64,000 nt of DNA. It comes from Dendrocalamus latiflorus. Its lineage: Eukaryota > Streptophyta > Magnoliopsida > Poales > Poaceae. The position numbers and the translations under genes were made by a program. The stretch lies in the NCBI GenBank assembly GCA_017311315.1, contig CM029620.1, forward strand, positions 1,307,787-1,371,786, written 5' to 3'. Below, one piece after another: positions 52,919 to 63,852 of this stretch (the first letter of the stretch is position 1; each line of letters begins with the position of its first letter). The notes below the pieces were generated by a model, which saw nothing but the letters and a program-made list of their open reading frames with translations, was not told the DNA's origin and did no database searches.

Positions 52919-53629
52919 GTGCAGACTCTCGCCCTTGGCCAGGTGTTACAAGCAGTTCACGCTCATGAGCGGGGGGCACTCGAGGACTGGTTGCGAGTTG
53001 CCGAGGCAGCCTTGCGCATAGCCGAGGGGGCCCATTCTGCCAAGGACGATGGCATCTGGCTCCTAGAGATAGAGTGTGCGAAGGCAATTTTGGACGCTTA
53101 AGTGCTCGCGGTGGAGGCACAGCGAGCGGCCGTCAAGGAGCGTGATGGCTTGCTCTAGCAAATCGCCGCGCTTGAGGAGGAGAAAGGCCGCCTCACCGCA
53201 TCTCTTGGGGAGAGGGACCAGGCCCTCAGTGATGCCTCGGTGGCAGCTTGGGACGCCATGCTGGCTTTGTAAGGTGCCCTCGAGGACCTCTCCGCCGACG
53301 TGTTGCCTCGTTCCTTTGGTCCCGAAGAGCTACTGCGGGCACTCCGTCGAATCGCAGAGGCTTCCCACATCGTTCTCAGTGCCGCCAGATCCTTCGAAAA
53401 CCATTGCTCCTTCGTGACCTCGCACCTAGCCTTTGTGCTACTTCATCACCGGGGATGCCGGCACGTCGACGGGCTGGCTGACCCCGTGTCAAGCGCCGCG
53501 TGCTTCGTTCGTCCAGCCGCCTGGGCCTTCCACGAACGAATCTGGGACTACATCAGGGAAGCCGCAGCGAAGCTAGAGCTACGACGGACCCTGCGCGGTG
53601 AGGGGAACTGTGACCAATGGCTTGATTAA
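52919..53629 (+). pseudogene. Coiled-coil C-terminal region of Tat-type extra ORF, broken
   Basis: One frame reads HERGALEDWLRVAEAALRIA, VLAVEAQRAAVKERDGLL, ALEEEKGRLTASLGERDQAL, then ELLRALRRIAEASHIVLSAA to a stop at 53627-53629. Three in-frame stops (53099, 53156 and 53270) each fit C-to-T change of CAA or CAG. No ATG start is seen. In related proteins such a coiled coil follows the Transposase_28 region on the same strand; here the two face opposite ways, which suggests inversion of the N-terminal half. Confidence 0.5.
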
Positions 53630-54188
53630 GTTCCACGATGCGACAGAAGCGACGCCGCTGCCACGGGGCAGGGTGCAAACCCACAGGTGTGATGTCGGGG
53701 TTCTAGTGTGTAGGCGTGCATTCTAACGTACGCACCCCCCTTTTTTATGAATAAAGTGGAAGTTGCCCCATGTTCTGACTGCATGTATCGCTGTGCTCCG
53801 GGTAGCTGCTTAATAGGGATCGGTTGCTAATCTCTGACCTCGTGACCTGACGGCGCCTTCGGCACTGGTGTTGGGCCAATGATTCGCTGGACTTTTGGGT
53901 GGCCCGGGCTTCGATGGACGAGGCTCCGGCGCGGGAGTACATCAAAGTTGAGCCGGACGAGTAGTGATCCTGGATGCTCAAGGACGCTTGTACATTAGGT
54001 CTTCGAGGAGGTTGATCGCCGGACGCCCTTGCAAACATTTTTTTTCACGAATGCAATAGAGACTGGTTGGGGTATATGCCCCCGTCGCTTTTTACAATTG
54101 TGATTGCCCATGACCAACTCGTAGGACTTAGAGGTCCGTAGGCGGCCAAACGTTCCGTCCCCTACGCCTAGGCGAAGTAGGCACGTGA

Positions 54189-54494
54189 GCGCTCCATCCC
54201 CTACCCTTTGAAGTGGTGGCAGCGGAGCTGGTGCCTAGTCGAAGTAGACACTTCAGCGCTCCGTCCGCTACCCTTCGAAGTGGTGGCAGTGGAGCTGGCG
54301 CCTAGTCGAAGTAGACGCTCGAGCGCTCTGTCCGCTACCCTTCAAAGTGGTGGCAGTGGAGCTGGCGCCTAGTCGAAGTAGACGCTCGAGCGCTCCGTCC
54401 ACTACCCTTCGAAGTGATAATAGCAGCGGAGCTGACGCCTAGTCGAAGTATACGCTCGAGCGCTCCATCCCCTACCCTTCAAAGTGGTGGCAGT
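54189..54494. repeat. 67-bp tandem repeats, about 4.5 copies
   Basis: Units start at GCGCTCC: 54189, 54256, 54323, 54390 (70 bp) and 54460 (partial). A degenerate unit precedes them. The array is cut by the start of LTR H. Confidence 0.88.
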
Positions 54495-55131
54495 TGTAAC
54501 ATCCCAAATTTTGGATATTCAAAAATGTGGAGTTTTAAAATTTTTCTTGCATTTTGCTAAGCTCTCAAAATTCCTTCGGAATGTTTATTTGAAATCTTTT
54601 TGAGTTTTGTGACATACCAATTAATAATGAAGAATACTCCCCAATGCACATAATAGTCTTGTAAAATTATAAAAATGGAAAACGTCATTACAGATTATGA
54701 ATTCAAAATACAAAATACCAACATTTTGAATTCAAACACAGGACAATAAAATGAATCCATAAAGAATATTAGAATATATCCATAAATACCTAAATCAAAA
54801 ATCTTTTCTTTTAATTCAATCAATAAACCAAAATCCACGGCTGAATATTCAAAATTTATATATATACAACTTGTCGGGACCCCGGATTTCCAAACCCGGA
54901 CCCTCTGTGTATTTCTGCACTAGTCCCAGATCAAAGCTAGTGCACACAGTTAAACAGAAATGATTCATGACCAACAACGCATTTATTACAATATTAAAGA
55001 GTACAGACCGAAAGGTCTCATTATTACATTAGAGGTTTCGAGACCTCGCACAATCAAAACACAGCGGAAGCAAAGTAAACTCAAAGTAGACCCATCAATA
55101 TGCCACAGGCAGTTGACTGGGGAAGCGCGAC

Positions 55132-57550
55132 CTAGTCCTCCGGGAAGAATCCATCACAGCCACAAGCGAAGCAGTAGTCGTAAACACCTTCTTGAGCTTC
55201 ATGTTCTTCTGAGGTTTATGTTTGAGTGTAGCATGTGAGTACATAAAGTACTCCGCAAGTCTTGGGAAAAATGCATAGATGCAAGGCTTGACAAAGGAAG
55301 GCTATATGGTTCTTTTGCACAAAGCAATATTTTAAAATTCAATTACTACTAATTATTTTCGAAGGCATCAAGTTAATAAAGTAAATGTTTTAACAGAAAC
55401 TATCATTAACTTTCTAGTGAAGGTTCCATCTACCAACACTAGCTTCAACAACTTGAACAAGTTTAATACTGCGGGTAACATCCACCCTCACTGGCTTCAA
55501 CCGCCAGGATACCCTTCTCGGAATACAAAACTTTTGATTTTAAAACAAAATCAGAAATCTACCATGTGCATGCATTCCTTGCCTGCCCTTGACCGTGGGC
55601 ACGGCTATTCGAATAGTTTTACACTCTGCAGAGGTTGTACAACTTTACGCACAAGAGATAAATTATCCTAAAGGTCAACACGCTTCCTTTGGCATGAGAC
55701 CCAGATAAAATATCACAAAGCCTTTACCTTACTCTAATCTAGCTAGATACCACCCGCTGAGGTTTCACCGCAGGTAGGCTAACTGCCCGAACCGAAGCCC
55801 CCTCTTGCGCCATATGAGTACAGTAAATCCCTGTCCCTCACTGTGAATAACCAGTCCATCCCTGGCATCCACTTTCCACTGGTGGCACCTAAACTAGACT
55901 ATCGTAAGTTGGTCAGCTAGGTCGTACCCATATAGACTTGTGGTTGTACGGTTAATGCTCAGTTTTGGACAAACACAAGCGTCGGTCCTTAATTGACTAG
56001 GGTGGAACATACACATTACAAGATCTCGTGCTTCCTGCACCAATCCAAACCAACCATCCACCCTAATCTAAACCAATTTTCACATTTTAGTTTATTTTAA
56101 AAGAACAGTGGCAACTCCAATTACCACTAATTTTCATAAACACAGGGGTATTACAATAATTCATAATTTCCCATTTGCAAGATTTATGAGGTATTCAATA
56201 GCATGGCTAAGAGCAACTCCAGCAGGGCCCCTACTTGAGCCCTCATCCTACTTTTGAGGGCCGAGGGGCAAAAAACTCACTCCAGCAGAGCCCCTACTTG
56301 AGCCCTCAAAAGTAGGGGGCCCTCAAATCTCCCCCTCGAGCCCTCATTCCTGGGGGGTCTGGAGGGAGCCCCTACTTTTGAGGGCTCAAGTAGGGGCCCT
56401 GCTGGAGTGAGTTTTTTGCCCCTCGGCCCTCAAAAGTAAGATGAGGATGAGGGTGGGTCCTATGTGTCATCCCCTCTAAGAATGAATTTGAGAGTCCTGT
56501 TTTGAGGGCTCCTGCTGGAGTGTAGCCCAAAAAGTAGAGCCCTCAAAAGTAGGGAGAGCCCTCAAATAATAAGTAGGGGCCCTATTTTGAGGGTTACTGC
56601 TGGAGTTGCTCTAAGCATTGTTCTACCATTCTAATACCAACAATTTAATATATTACTCGCATTAGTGAGTCAAAGGAATTTCTAGGGTTGCAAAGGTACA
56701 TGGCATTCGAATTCAAATGAGGGCATAACAAGGTTGGATATAACTAATGCCTTAAGATTTGAACTAATATTTTATATAAATAGCAATGCACATAATTTGA
56801 AATAATTAAAACATTTCAAAATCATAGGTTTGAAATGATCAAAGGAGACTTGCCTTCTTGAGTGCTGACTGGTTCTTCTTGCTGCGACTCGACGAAATCC
56901 TCAGCGACAGCGGAATCTACGGGCGAAAGACAGACAAGCAAAACAAATAAATTCAAACAAAATTTAAATAAAATTCAAAAATTCAAAAAGGAGAAAGTTA
57001 AAATGAGAAAGTTATGGCTTTCGGAAGATTAACAGGAGGGAAAAAGGAAAAGGCTGACTTTCGGGAATTATTTTTGCACTGGAAAATGCCATTTATGACA
57101 TCATCAATTTTCGAATTTTCTGAGCGGGAAAACATATTTGAATGACCGGTGGGTCCGGTCTACCGTGGACCGGATCCACGGACCACGGGGTTCGCCGGAA
57201 TGGCGCACCGGCCACATGGCGCCACGCGGGCGCGAGGTGGCGGCCACGCGGGTGGCCACGCGGACAAGGCTGGCCGACGTGGAGGCCACGCGGGCGCACG
57301 CGCATGGCCAGCTCGGGAGATGGCCGGCCGGTGGCCTTGCCGTGGCCGGCGGCCGGCGGGAGGGCGGCGGCGGGTGAGGGGAGGCGGCGGCACTCACCGG
57401 CGGCAGCGGATGAGGGGCGGGCGGCCGGTGGTGGCGCTAGGAGGCGGCAGCGGTGAGGCCGGTTGGGGGCGGCGAAGAGGCGACGGGAGGCGGCGGTGGA
57501 GCGCCGGGAGACGGCCGGGAAGAGGAGGAGGAGGGCGGTGGGAGGCGGGG
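55132..57550 (-). CDS. Predicted spliced reading frame in solo LTR G
   Basis: Exon 1 runs from about 57550 to 57398 and ends at the strong donor CCG/GTGAGT. Intron 1 is 481 nt. Exon 2 is 56916-56854 (63 nt), ending AAG/GCAAGT. Intron 2 (56853-55209) contains the MITE and is about 1241 nt without it. Exon 3 is 55208-55132, ending TAG. All parts are in phase. The last exon reads EHEAQEGVYDYCFACGCDG, differing from A mostly by synonymous changes. No ATG is present after the TATA box. As a solo LTR it could still be transcribed from its own promoter. Confidence 0.43.
56211..56611. mobile_element. PIF/Harbinger-type MITE, 401 bp
   Basis: Ends are perfect 15-bp inverted repeats (GAGCAACTCCAGCAG) and the insertion is flanked by TAA on both sides (56208-56210 and 56612-56614). 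The 3-bp TAA duplication and terminal sequence are typical of Harbinger MITEs. The interior contains a second, larger inverted repeat (about 56278-56415) built from the same CCCTACTTGAGCCCTC words, so the element is a palindrome within a palindrome. LTR A at 38955-38985 shows the empty site with one TAA. No transposase is encoded. Confidence 0.93.
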
Positions 57551-57575
57551 TGAAGGAGGGCGATGGGAGGGCGGT

Positions 57576-57582
57576 ATTTATA
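57576..57582 (-). promoter_or_regulatory. TATA box of G
   Basis: TATAAAT on the minus strand ahead of a GC-rich ATG-free leader. Confidence 0.6.
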
Positions 57583-59790
57583 GGCAAGGGGAGGAGGGGG
57601 TGGCCGGATTTTTAGACCTCGCCGGAGTTAATACAAACCGCAATTAGGGGGATTAATTTGAGGGGAAACGGCCGGAGGAAAGGATGGGATTGATTGAGCA
57701 TCCGTTTCCACATTTTAATCGGGATTTAAAGCGACGAAAACGGCCGCAATCAAAGCTTTATTTTCGGTTTAATGGAGGTGGAGAGAGAGGGTGGGAGGAG
57801 GAAGAAGGTGAGGTTGAAGAAGGATATGACATATGGGTCCCATGTGTCATAGAGAGTGAGAGTTAGTGAAGGGGTACGGGCCGTTGGATTCGTGACACGT
57901 GGCAAGTGAGTGTATGAGAAGCTTTGGATTTTATGAAGGGGTAAGTTGTGGTGGATGGCTAGGATTAAAACATGGAGATAGGTGGATTTAATCTGAGAGC
58001 GACACGTGGCGGGCTAGGATTTAATTTGATTTTTATTTTCGGAATAAATTTCAGCAATTACTAGAAACTTTATAAAAGCTTGGAAAATTAATATTTAATG
58101 TCTAAAAATTCCAGAAAAATCATAAAATATTCCTGGAAGCATTTTAGACTTATTTAAAAATATTTTTAATTTCAGATTTGCATTTTAATAATTTATAAAA
58201 TACTTTTTAACTTTGAAAATTGATTTTAAATTTCAGAAAATTCTCAAATAATATTTAAAATTTTAGGAGAGGCTAGGAAAAATATAATTTTCCCTTTTTG
58301 GCTTTAATAAAATATTTAAAATGCATTTTCTTTCTTTAAATTTTGAAATAAAATCAAGAAAATCAAATAAAAGCCAAGTAAAATCCAATTACTTTAAAAT
58401 AATTAATTTGAATTTAAATTTTTCCAGAAAGCCAAATTTTGGGATGTTACACAACCCATAACAAAATAGTGTCAAAATCAAAACCCAAGGGAAAAATTAG
58501 ATAAAATCGAAACTAGATGACTATTAAATTTTATATCGGGATACTTGAATCAAAACTCGAGTTAAAAGTCAAAAATTGAAATCAATAATTTTAGATATGA
58601 AGAAGAAATATAAAATCAAAAGCATTCAAATTGCAAAAAAAATTATTCCTAAGCCTTTTTCCTCCCACCCTTCCTTTCCTCTCTCTGCCGACTGGGCCAA
58701 GATCCCTGCCCTCTTTCTTTTCCCCCTTCCTCTCTTATTCCTACCACTCTGTGTGGCAGCCGTGCGTCCGCGTCGCCTCCTCCCTCTCTTCCCGTTGCTC
58801 TCTGCTCGCCTCCCCATGGCAATCATGCTGCGTGCTTGCTTTGTCCCATCGCCGTCTCCCTTTGCGCAGCTCCTGCCCCGCTGCCAGCACACGCGCCGCC
58901 CCGTATCGTCGGCATCACGTCCTCTCCGCCAGGACTGTCGCGCTGCCTCGAGCCCCTGTTGCCGCATGATGCGCTCTGCGCCCTCGCTTGGCCACGCCCG
59001 TGAGCCACTACCGCACCTCCCTCTGCGCTACAAGAGCATCCGCCACCCCCATTTCCTCAACAGTGCCGCCCCTCTCCTTCCCCTGCTCCTTCACTCCCGC
59101 TTCCGCCCGTGCGCAGGCCGCTGTGCCTCCACACCGTTCCAGCTGCTCCGACGAAGCCCCGCCCTTCCAATCACCTCTCGGCGACCCCCCACTCCCCACC
59201 TCCTTCCCCTCCGGCCCGATTGGAAAAATGAGCGCCGATTTCGCTGGAATACCCATCTTCCTCACCGCCGGCCAGATGTGCCTCCACCGCCGCCATTGTT
59301 TCCATGGAGCTCCTCCAACCAATTCCTCGCCATAGGATCACCACCTCGGTGTCCCGACGTCATCGCAACCGTCGGCCGCAGCTCCCGCTGCCCGTGCGTC
59401 GTCGGCGCCGTGCGCATGGCCGCGCCGCCGCAGGCTCACGTCGTTGGCCCCCTCTGGTGCCTCCCCGCCTCGGAAAATAGCTTGGTGAGACTCCCCTTGA
59501 CCCCGTGTAGCTTCTGCGCGCTCCGATTTCTTCCTCCTCCCCTCCGGTCACCGCCTCCCCATTTCACCTCGCCGCCGGCCACTCAAGCAGAGCCCCCGCC
59601 GAACCGCGCCATTCCAAGCCGCGTCGTCTCCTCCACAAGATCCCTTGCTTTCCTGGGGTCTCATTTTGCTAACCCATTTCCACCCCTCAGGCCTCCCCTC
59701 GCCGGAGCCCTGCCGCCGGCCGGATCTTGTCACCTCCCCTGTTCGGTTGGGATGGAGGCACTGTTTGGGAACTCACTCCCTGCACCAACT

Positions 59791-59798
59791 TATATAAA
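59791..59798 (+). promoter_or_regulatory. TATA box of LTR H
   Basis: TATATAAA follows the C-rich region, at the position expected from LTR A. Confidence 0.55.
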
Positions 59799-59939
59799 GC
59801 CAATTTCCCCATTTTGTCCCAAGCGGGAAGCTGCCCAGTTGGACAGCCGAGTCAAGCCAGGCGCACCAACCCTGAAGTCCTGTGTTTGAGTCCCCTTCTC
59901 CCTCATTTTCCCCACTCCTTTGATCCATTTTTGTTTTAA

Positions 59940-61200
59940 TACTTTTCAGAATGGGAAAATCAGAAAATGTTCATAGAAACTAGTAAATTTAATTTAGGCG
60001 TAAATGATATTATTTAAGGTATAACATTAGATTAATTATCATGTGTGAACAGTTAATGAGCCTTTATTATTTATTCTAAACCTGAAAGTTTAAGATGGAT
60101 CTTTTTGTGTAAATGTCTAAATATCGCAAGGACCTTAATTACAAGAAAATGACTACAGGAATGTAGAGGATATGTATGCAGTCCATTAGAAAACATATTA
60201 GTAAATATGTTGCATTCACCTTAAGCCCTATTAGGAATGTAGACATCTTCATTGCCATACCACCAATCATAAAATCTTATAACAGTCTTGAATTAGTAGT
60301 GATGATGAAATGTAATCCTATGTAACGTGCTTCATCGGCCATAAATAAGTTAAGATTAACGTAATACAAATGCTAAGGAATAAAATATCAATACCAGAAA
60401 AATTCCACAGCACCTCCAGATCAAAAGGTAAATATATATAAATATATATATCTGAACCATAAGCCCTTGCATATTAGAAGGGATCATAGAATTAACCAGT
60501 AAATGGTTTAGAAATATAACTGATGTCTAAGTTTTAGTGTTAGGTTTTGCTAAATAGCAAATATTGAAATATAACCTTTTACAACAAGCCTTGCTAGGTA
60601 AATAAATAAAGCTAAGTCTAATAATAATAACAAAGGTGTAGACAAAATGATATCGGTGCCACCAATTAAACCTCAACATTAGATTTAGTAAATAATAATG
60701 TCAAGCATGATAGAGTGTAGTAAACTACGACCCGTATAAATGTATCCTAATTTAGATTAAACTAAGCCCAGTAATAACTAAAGATACATAAAATACTATA
60801 AAACCGGACTCTAATATTTATTTGGTAAACTCAAAATTATATACATCTCTATATGTAACATGTCCTGAAGTTTAACGCTCGACGAAAACCAAGCTCAGCT
60901 AAAAACCTGTACACCGAATCATAGGTCTAACCTAGCTCATGGAACTTCCTTGATAAATATAAAAATAATAAAAAGAAGTTATTAAATAAAATAGAGTAAG
61001 CCATAGTATTTAATGGCCGGCCCAACTTAGCCCTCCCCAAATCTAAAGCAAGATAATCTCATTAATATTTTTGTGTCATAAACCCTCCTTCATTGAATGC
61101 CCTGCTACCAATCATCGCTAGTTTGGCTCCGACAATGCTCCGCGTCCAATTAACCTCGTCTCAAATCACCTATTTAATTATAATAAGAATTAATCAAGTT
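59940..61200 (+). other. AT-rich interior of LTR H
   Basis: No ORF, no recognised repeat. It corresponds to the interval that in LTR A holds predicted exon 1 and intron 1, but is longer and much more AT-rich. Confidence 0.5.
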
Positions 61201-63301
61201 CAATTGGGTTTATTTGGATTTATTTGGATCTGTTGAGTTATTTGTTTTTATTTGGATTCAGTCGCTTATCGCATAGTTAGAAACTGGCATCCCGAAGAAT
61301 CAATGGATCAAGCGAGAACAAGATCAAGGAGGAGATAAAGACCAGAAGCCCAAGACCATCAAATGAGATATCTTTGAGTGAGCTCAAGACCGCGGTAAAC
61401 CGCGTAAGGCGAGTCAATACTTTGATCATGTTGAACCTACATTTTCTGTAAATTATTTTGGTTTAAATTGTCAAATTGCATGCTGTTATGTTATATGCAA
61501 ATACATGTCAATTTAAGATTCTAGTTACATGCCTATTGTTTACCTTGAATAATATTACACCTCCTTTGGAATATTTGAATGTGTGAACCTTGTCGTCCTA
61601 GCAAAATTATAATAGTAACCTTTCGAAAATAAGTCTCTAAATATATGCCATGCTTAGTATTGTTTAGATACTCATGGGTGCGAGAGCGCCCAAGCATCAC
61701 TTTTAATCCTGAGAAAAAAATTGGTTGGGCAGTCATGGTGGTAATGACTGGTGTATGTTGGATATGGCTATTTTATATTTCCAAAAACCTCGAATTGCTT
61801 ATTTATCTGGGCGGATGGTTCGGGGGTATGGTGCAGGTGTGCACGAGAGTGTGGTTTGTGGTAGAACCGCCCAGATACCTTAAGGACTGAATCTTGTCAT
61901 GACCTCCTGTGTAAAACAAGTGCAACCACAAGCCTGTAAAGTACAACTTGGCCTAGTAGATTTACCGGACCCTGAAAGTCATCATCATCTGTGGAGGGGT
62001 GAGGTAGTGCAAGCGGCTGTCTGTGTGGCGGGCTTGAATGGGACATCCGCGGAGGGTGAAGTTCTGCTATGGCGTGCTAGCAGTGTGGGTAGCCAGCTAC
62101 TAGGCGTTCAGAAGGAGAACATCCCGCACAACCTATGAGACCTGCCGCAAGCGGGCCAAGCTCATAGGGGTGAGATGATGGAAGAGGCGAGGTACTTTGA
62201 ACGGTTACTGTGATGGTTGGCTCAACCGCATGACTAAGGAATTGTGCGGGGCAACGAGTGAACTGTCTCTTGTGGGTAAAGTGTGCAAACTCTACAGAGT
62301 CAAAACTATTCGAATAGCCGTGCCCACGGTCAAGGGCGGACATGGGAACTTAACCAGATATAGTTCTATTTCAAAAACTTTGTGGGTGGAAATGGAAAAG
62401 TGGAGGGCAGTGGAAAGCCCTGATTTGAGTTGTCTTGGGTGTCGTCCCAGTGGTAATGTAAGTGGTTATAACGCTGAAATGTTAGCATATGGTGCGGATG
62501 CCATGTAATGGTGGATGGAATCTGGATCGCTAGTATTATTGCATTCTTTACACATTATGTTTTTGTGCAAATCTGCTAGGTCTCAGGAAATTTTTATGTA
62601 TTGTATTTTTAAATAATGAGGGCACTTTTCACAAAATGAAATGTCAGGAAATATAGATGGAGTCGTAAGAAAAGAAGATGGTTGTTGGGTTAACCGCATA
62701 AAGTTGTTGGTGGATTCATGTCAATTATAGTGGTGAAAATGATAGTGTGGATTCTGGGAGAAATAAATTGGAGGAGCCTAAATGAATATATAGGCTAGAT
62801 AGAAGATTTAAATGATTTTTGGAGATTTAGGGAGTGCAAAGGTAATTGCTGAATTACTACACTGATGATTAATATAAATTCTTGGAAGATATTGGCGATA
62901 ATGGGAATTAATAGGATTGGATTAAATACTACATGGATGAATTGAATTTCTGAGAATATTGGAGGATTCATAACAATTAGTGGATTATAATCTTGATAAA
63001 GTGTATTCTCGGTGGATGTATACTAGTGAGTCGTAGATTTGATCATTGATGTTTTTGGTGGAGGTATACTTGTGGATTAGTTAGTGATAGATAATGGAAA
63101 ATGAGATTGATTATTGGAAGAATGAATTATGGTTTTGAATCAATAACAAAAGGATTGAATATGAATGATTTCGATGGATTTAAAAGCAATGGTGTTAGTT
63201 AATCACTGGAATTTAGAAATGAAGAGTAGATGATTAATAACCACAAGATTGGATGGTTAGGAATTTAGAATACAAAAGATATTGGCAGATCTAAAATAAA
63301 G

Positions 63302-63610
63302 GATGACACTCACTGCTTGGAGTCTTAGGCAGCAATTGATTGGTGGATTGTATAATGCATGATATATGCTGTTTGGAGCTTTGACAGCACGGAATATAGA
63401 AAGTGTGGGTTCGGTGGATCAATTAAATGATGTCGCAGTCTATTAGAATCTTAGATAGCAATCAATATAGAAAGAGTAAGATCGGTGGACTAGTCAAATG
63501 ATGTCACTCGCTGTTTGGAGTTTTAGATAGCAGTCACGAAAGAAAGTGCATTTTCGGTGGATTAAGTCAATTATGGCAATTGTTGTGTGGAGGTTAAGGT
63601 AGCAATAATA
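63302..63610 (+). repeat. About 70-bp degenerate tandem repeats in LTR H
   Basis: Units begin near 63302, 63361, 63429, 63500 and 63573. Shared words are GATGTCACTCGCTGTTTGGAG, TTAGATAGCA and TCGGTGGATTAA. Unit lengths run 59-73 bp. Confidence 0.75.
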
Positions 63611-63730
63611 ACACTATGGTTAAATAACAATAATGCTGCTAAAAGCGATTTTTGGCAAATAAAATGACCCGAGCCTCTCCTTTGACAAGCCATGCATACT
63701 ATTTATTTGCATTCTGTGTATTGGCTCGCG

Positions 63731-63750
63731 GAGCACGGTGGTTTGTGCTC
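63731..63750 (+). other. Conserved LTR hairpin, H version
   Basis: Arms GAGCAC and GTGCTC around an 8-base loop. In A, C, D and G the arms are GAGTAC and GTACTC at the same place, so one T-A pair became C-G. The other copies are 3694-3710, 39935-39951, 8330-8346, 12580-12596, 48251-48267 and 55237-55253. Confidence 0.7.
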
Positions 63751-63781
63751 ACACTCGCTTTCGCGACAAATTCATAATCAG

Positions 63782-63852
63782 GAATCAGATCACCTCGCCT
63801 CAGCAACATGATTGGACATGCTGGCAGAGAAGATGAAGATGTCAAGGGCTAG
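63782..63852 (+). CDS. Predicted last exon of the LTR reading frame, H copy
   Basis: After TAATCAG, 71 nt are open in the same phase as the other families (length is 2 mod 3) and end at a TAG aligned with theirs (TAGGTTGCG against TAGGTCGCG in A). The end is acidic (GREDEDVKG). No middle exon in matching phase could be found upstream in H, so only this exon is proposed. Confidence 0.3.

Larger units (their letters stand above)
50930..54494. mobile_element. Tat-like gypsy remnant, rearranged
   Basis: About 3.6 kb of GC-rich DNA between C and H. It holds a minus-strand domain resembling the plant 'putative gypsy type transposon' family (Transposase_28), a plus-strand coiled-coil ORF of the kind that usually follows that domain, and 67-bp tandem repeats. 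Extra ORFs of this type are known in Tat-lineage gypsy elements. No LTR, primer site, RT or integrase was recognised, so the assignment is by family knowledge and remains tentative. Confidence 0.5.
54872..58451 (-). repeat. Solo LTR G of an A-like gypsy family
   Basis: Plus strand TGTCGGGACC to GATGTTACA, 3580 bp including a 401-bp MITE. No internal region lies on either side. Flanks are CAACT (54867-54871) and CAACC (58452-58456), a 5-bp duplication with one mismatch. Solo LTRs arise by recombination between the two LTRs of an element. It retains TATA box, predicted exons, palindromic block and hairpin. Confidence 0.88.

Noticed and set aside
58576..59889. 437-codon ORF in LTR H
   Set aside because: It lies mostly upstream of the H TATA box in C-rich LTR DNA; other frames and the opposite strand are also open, composition is low-complexity, and no domain is seen.
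61261..61410. Middle exon of the LTR reading frame in H
   Set aside because: An open frame exists after GTTAG, but neither phase nor donor matches the other families.
61645..62508. Small ORFs in LTR H (79-103 codons)
   Set aside because: They overlap the conserved non-coding palindromic block and are not conserved in other LTRs.
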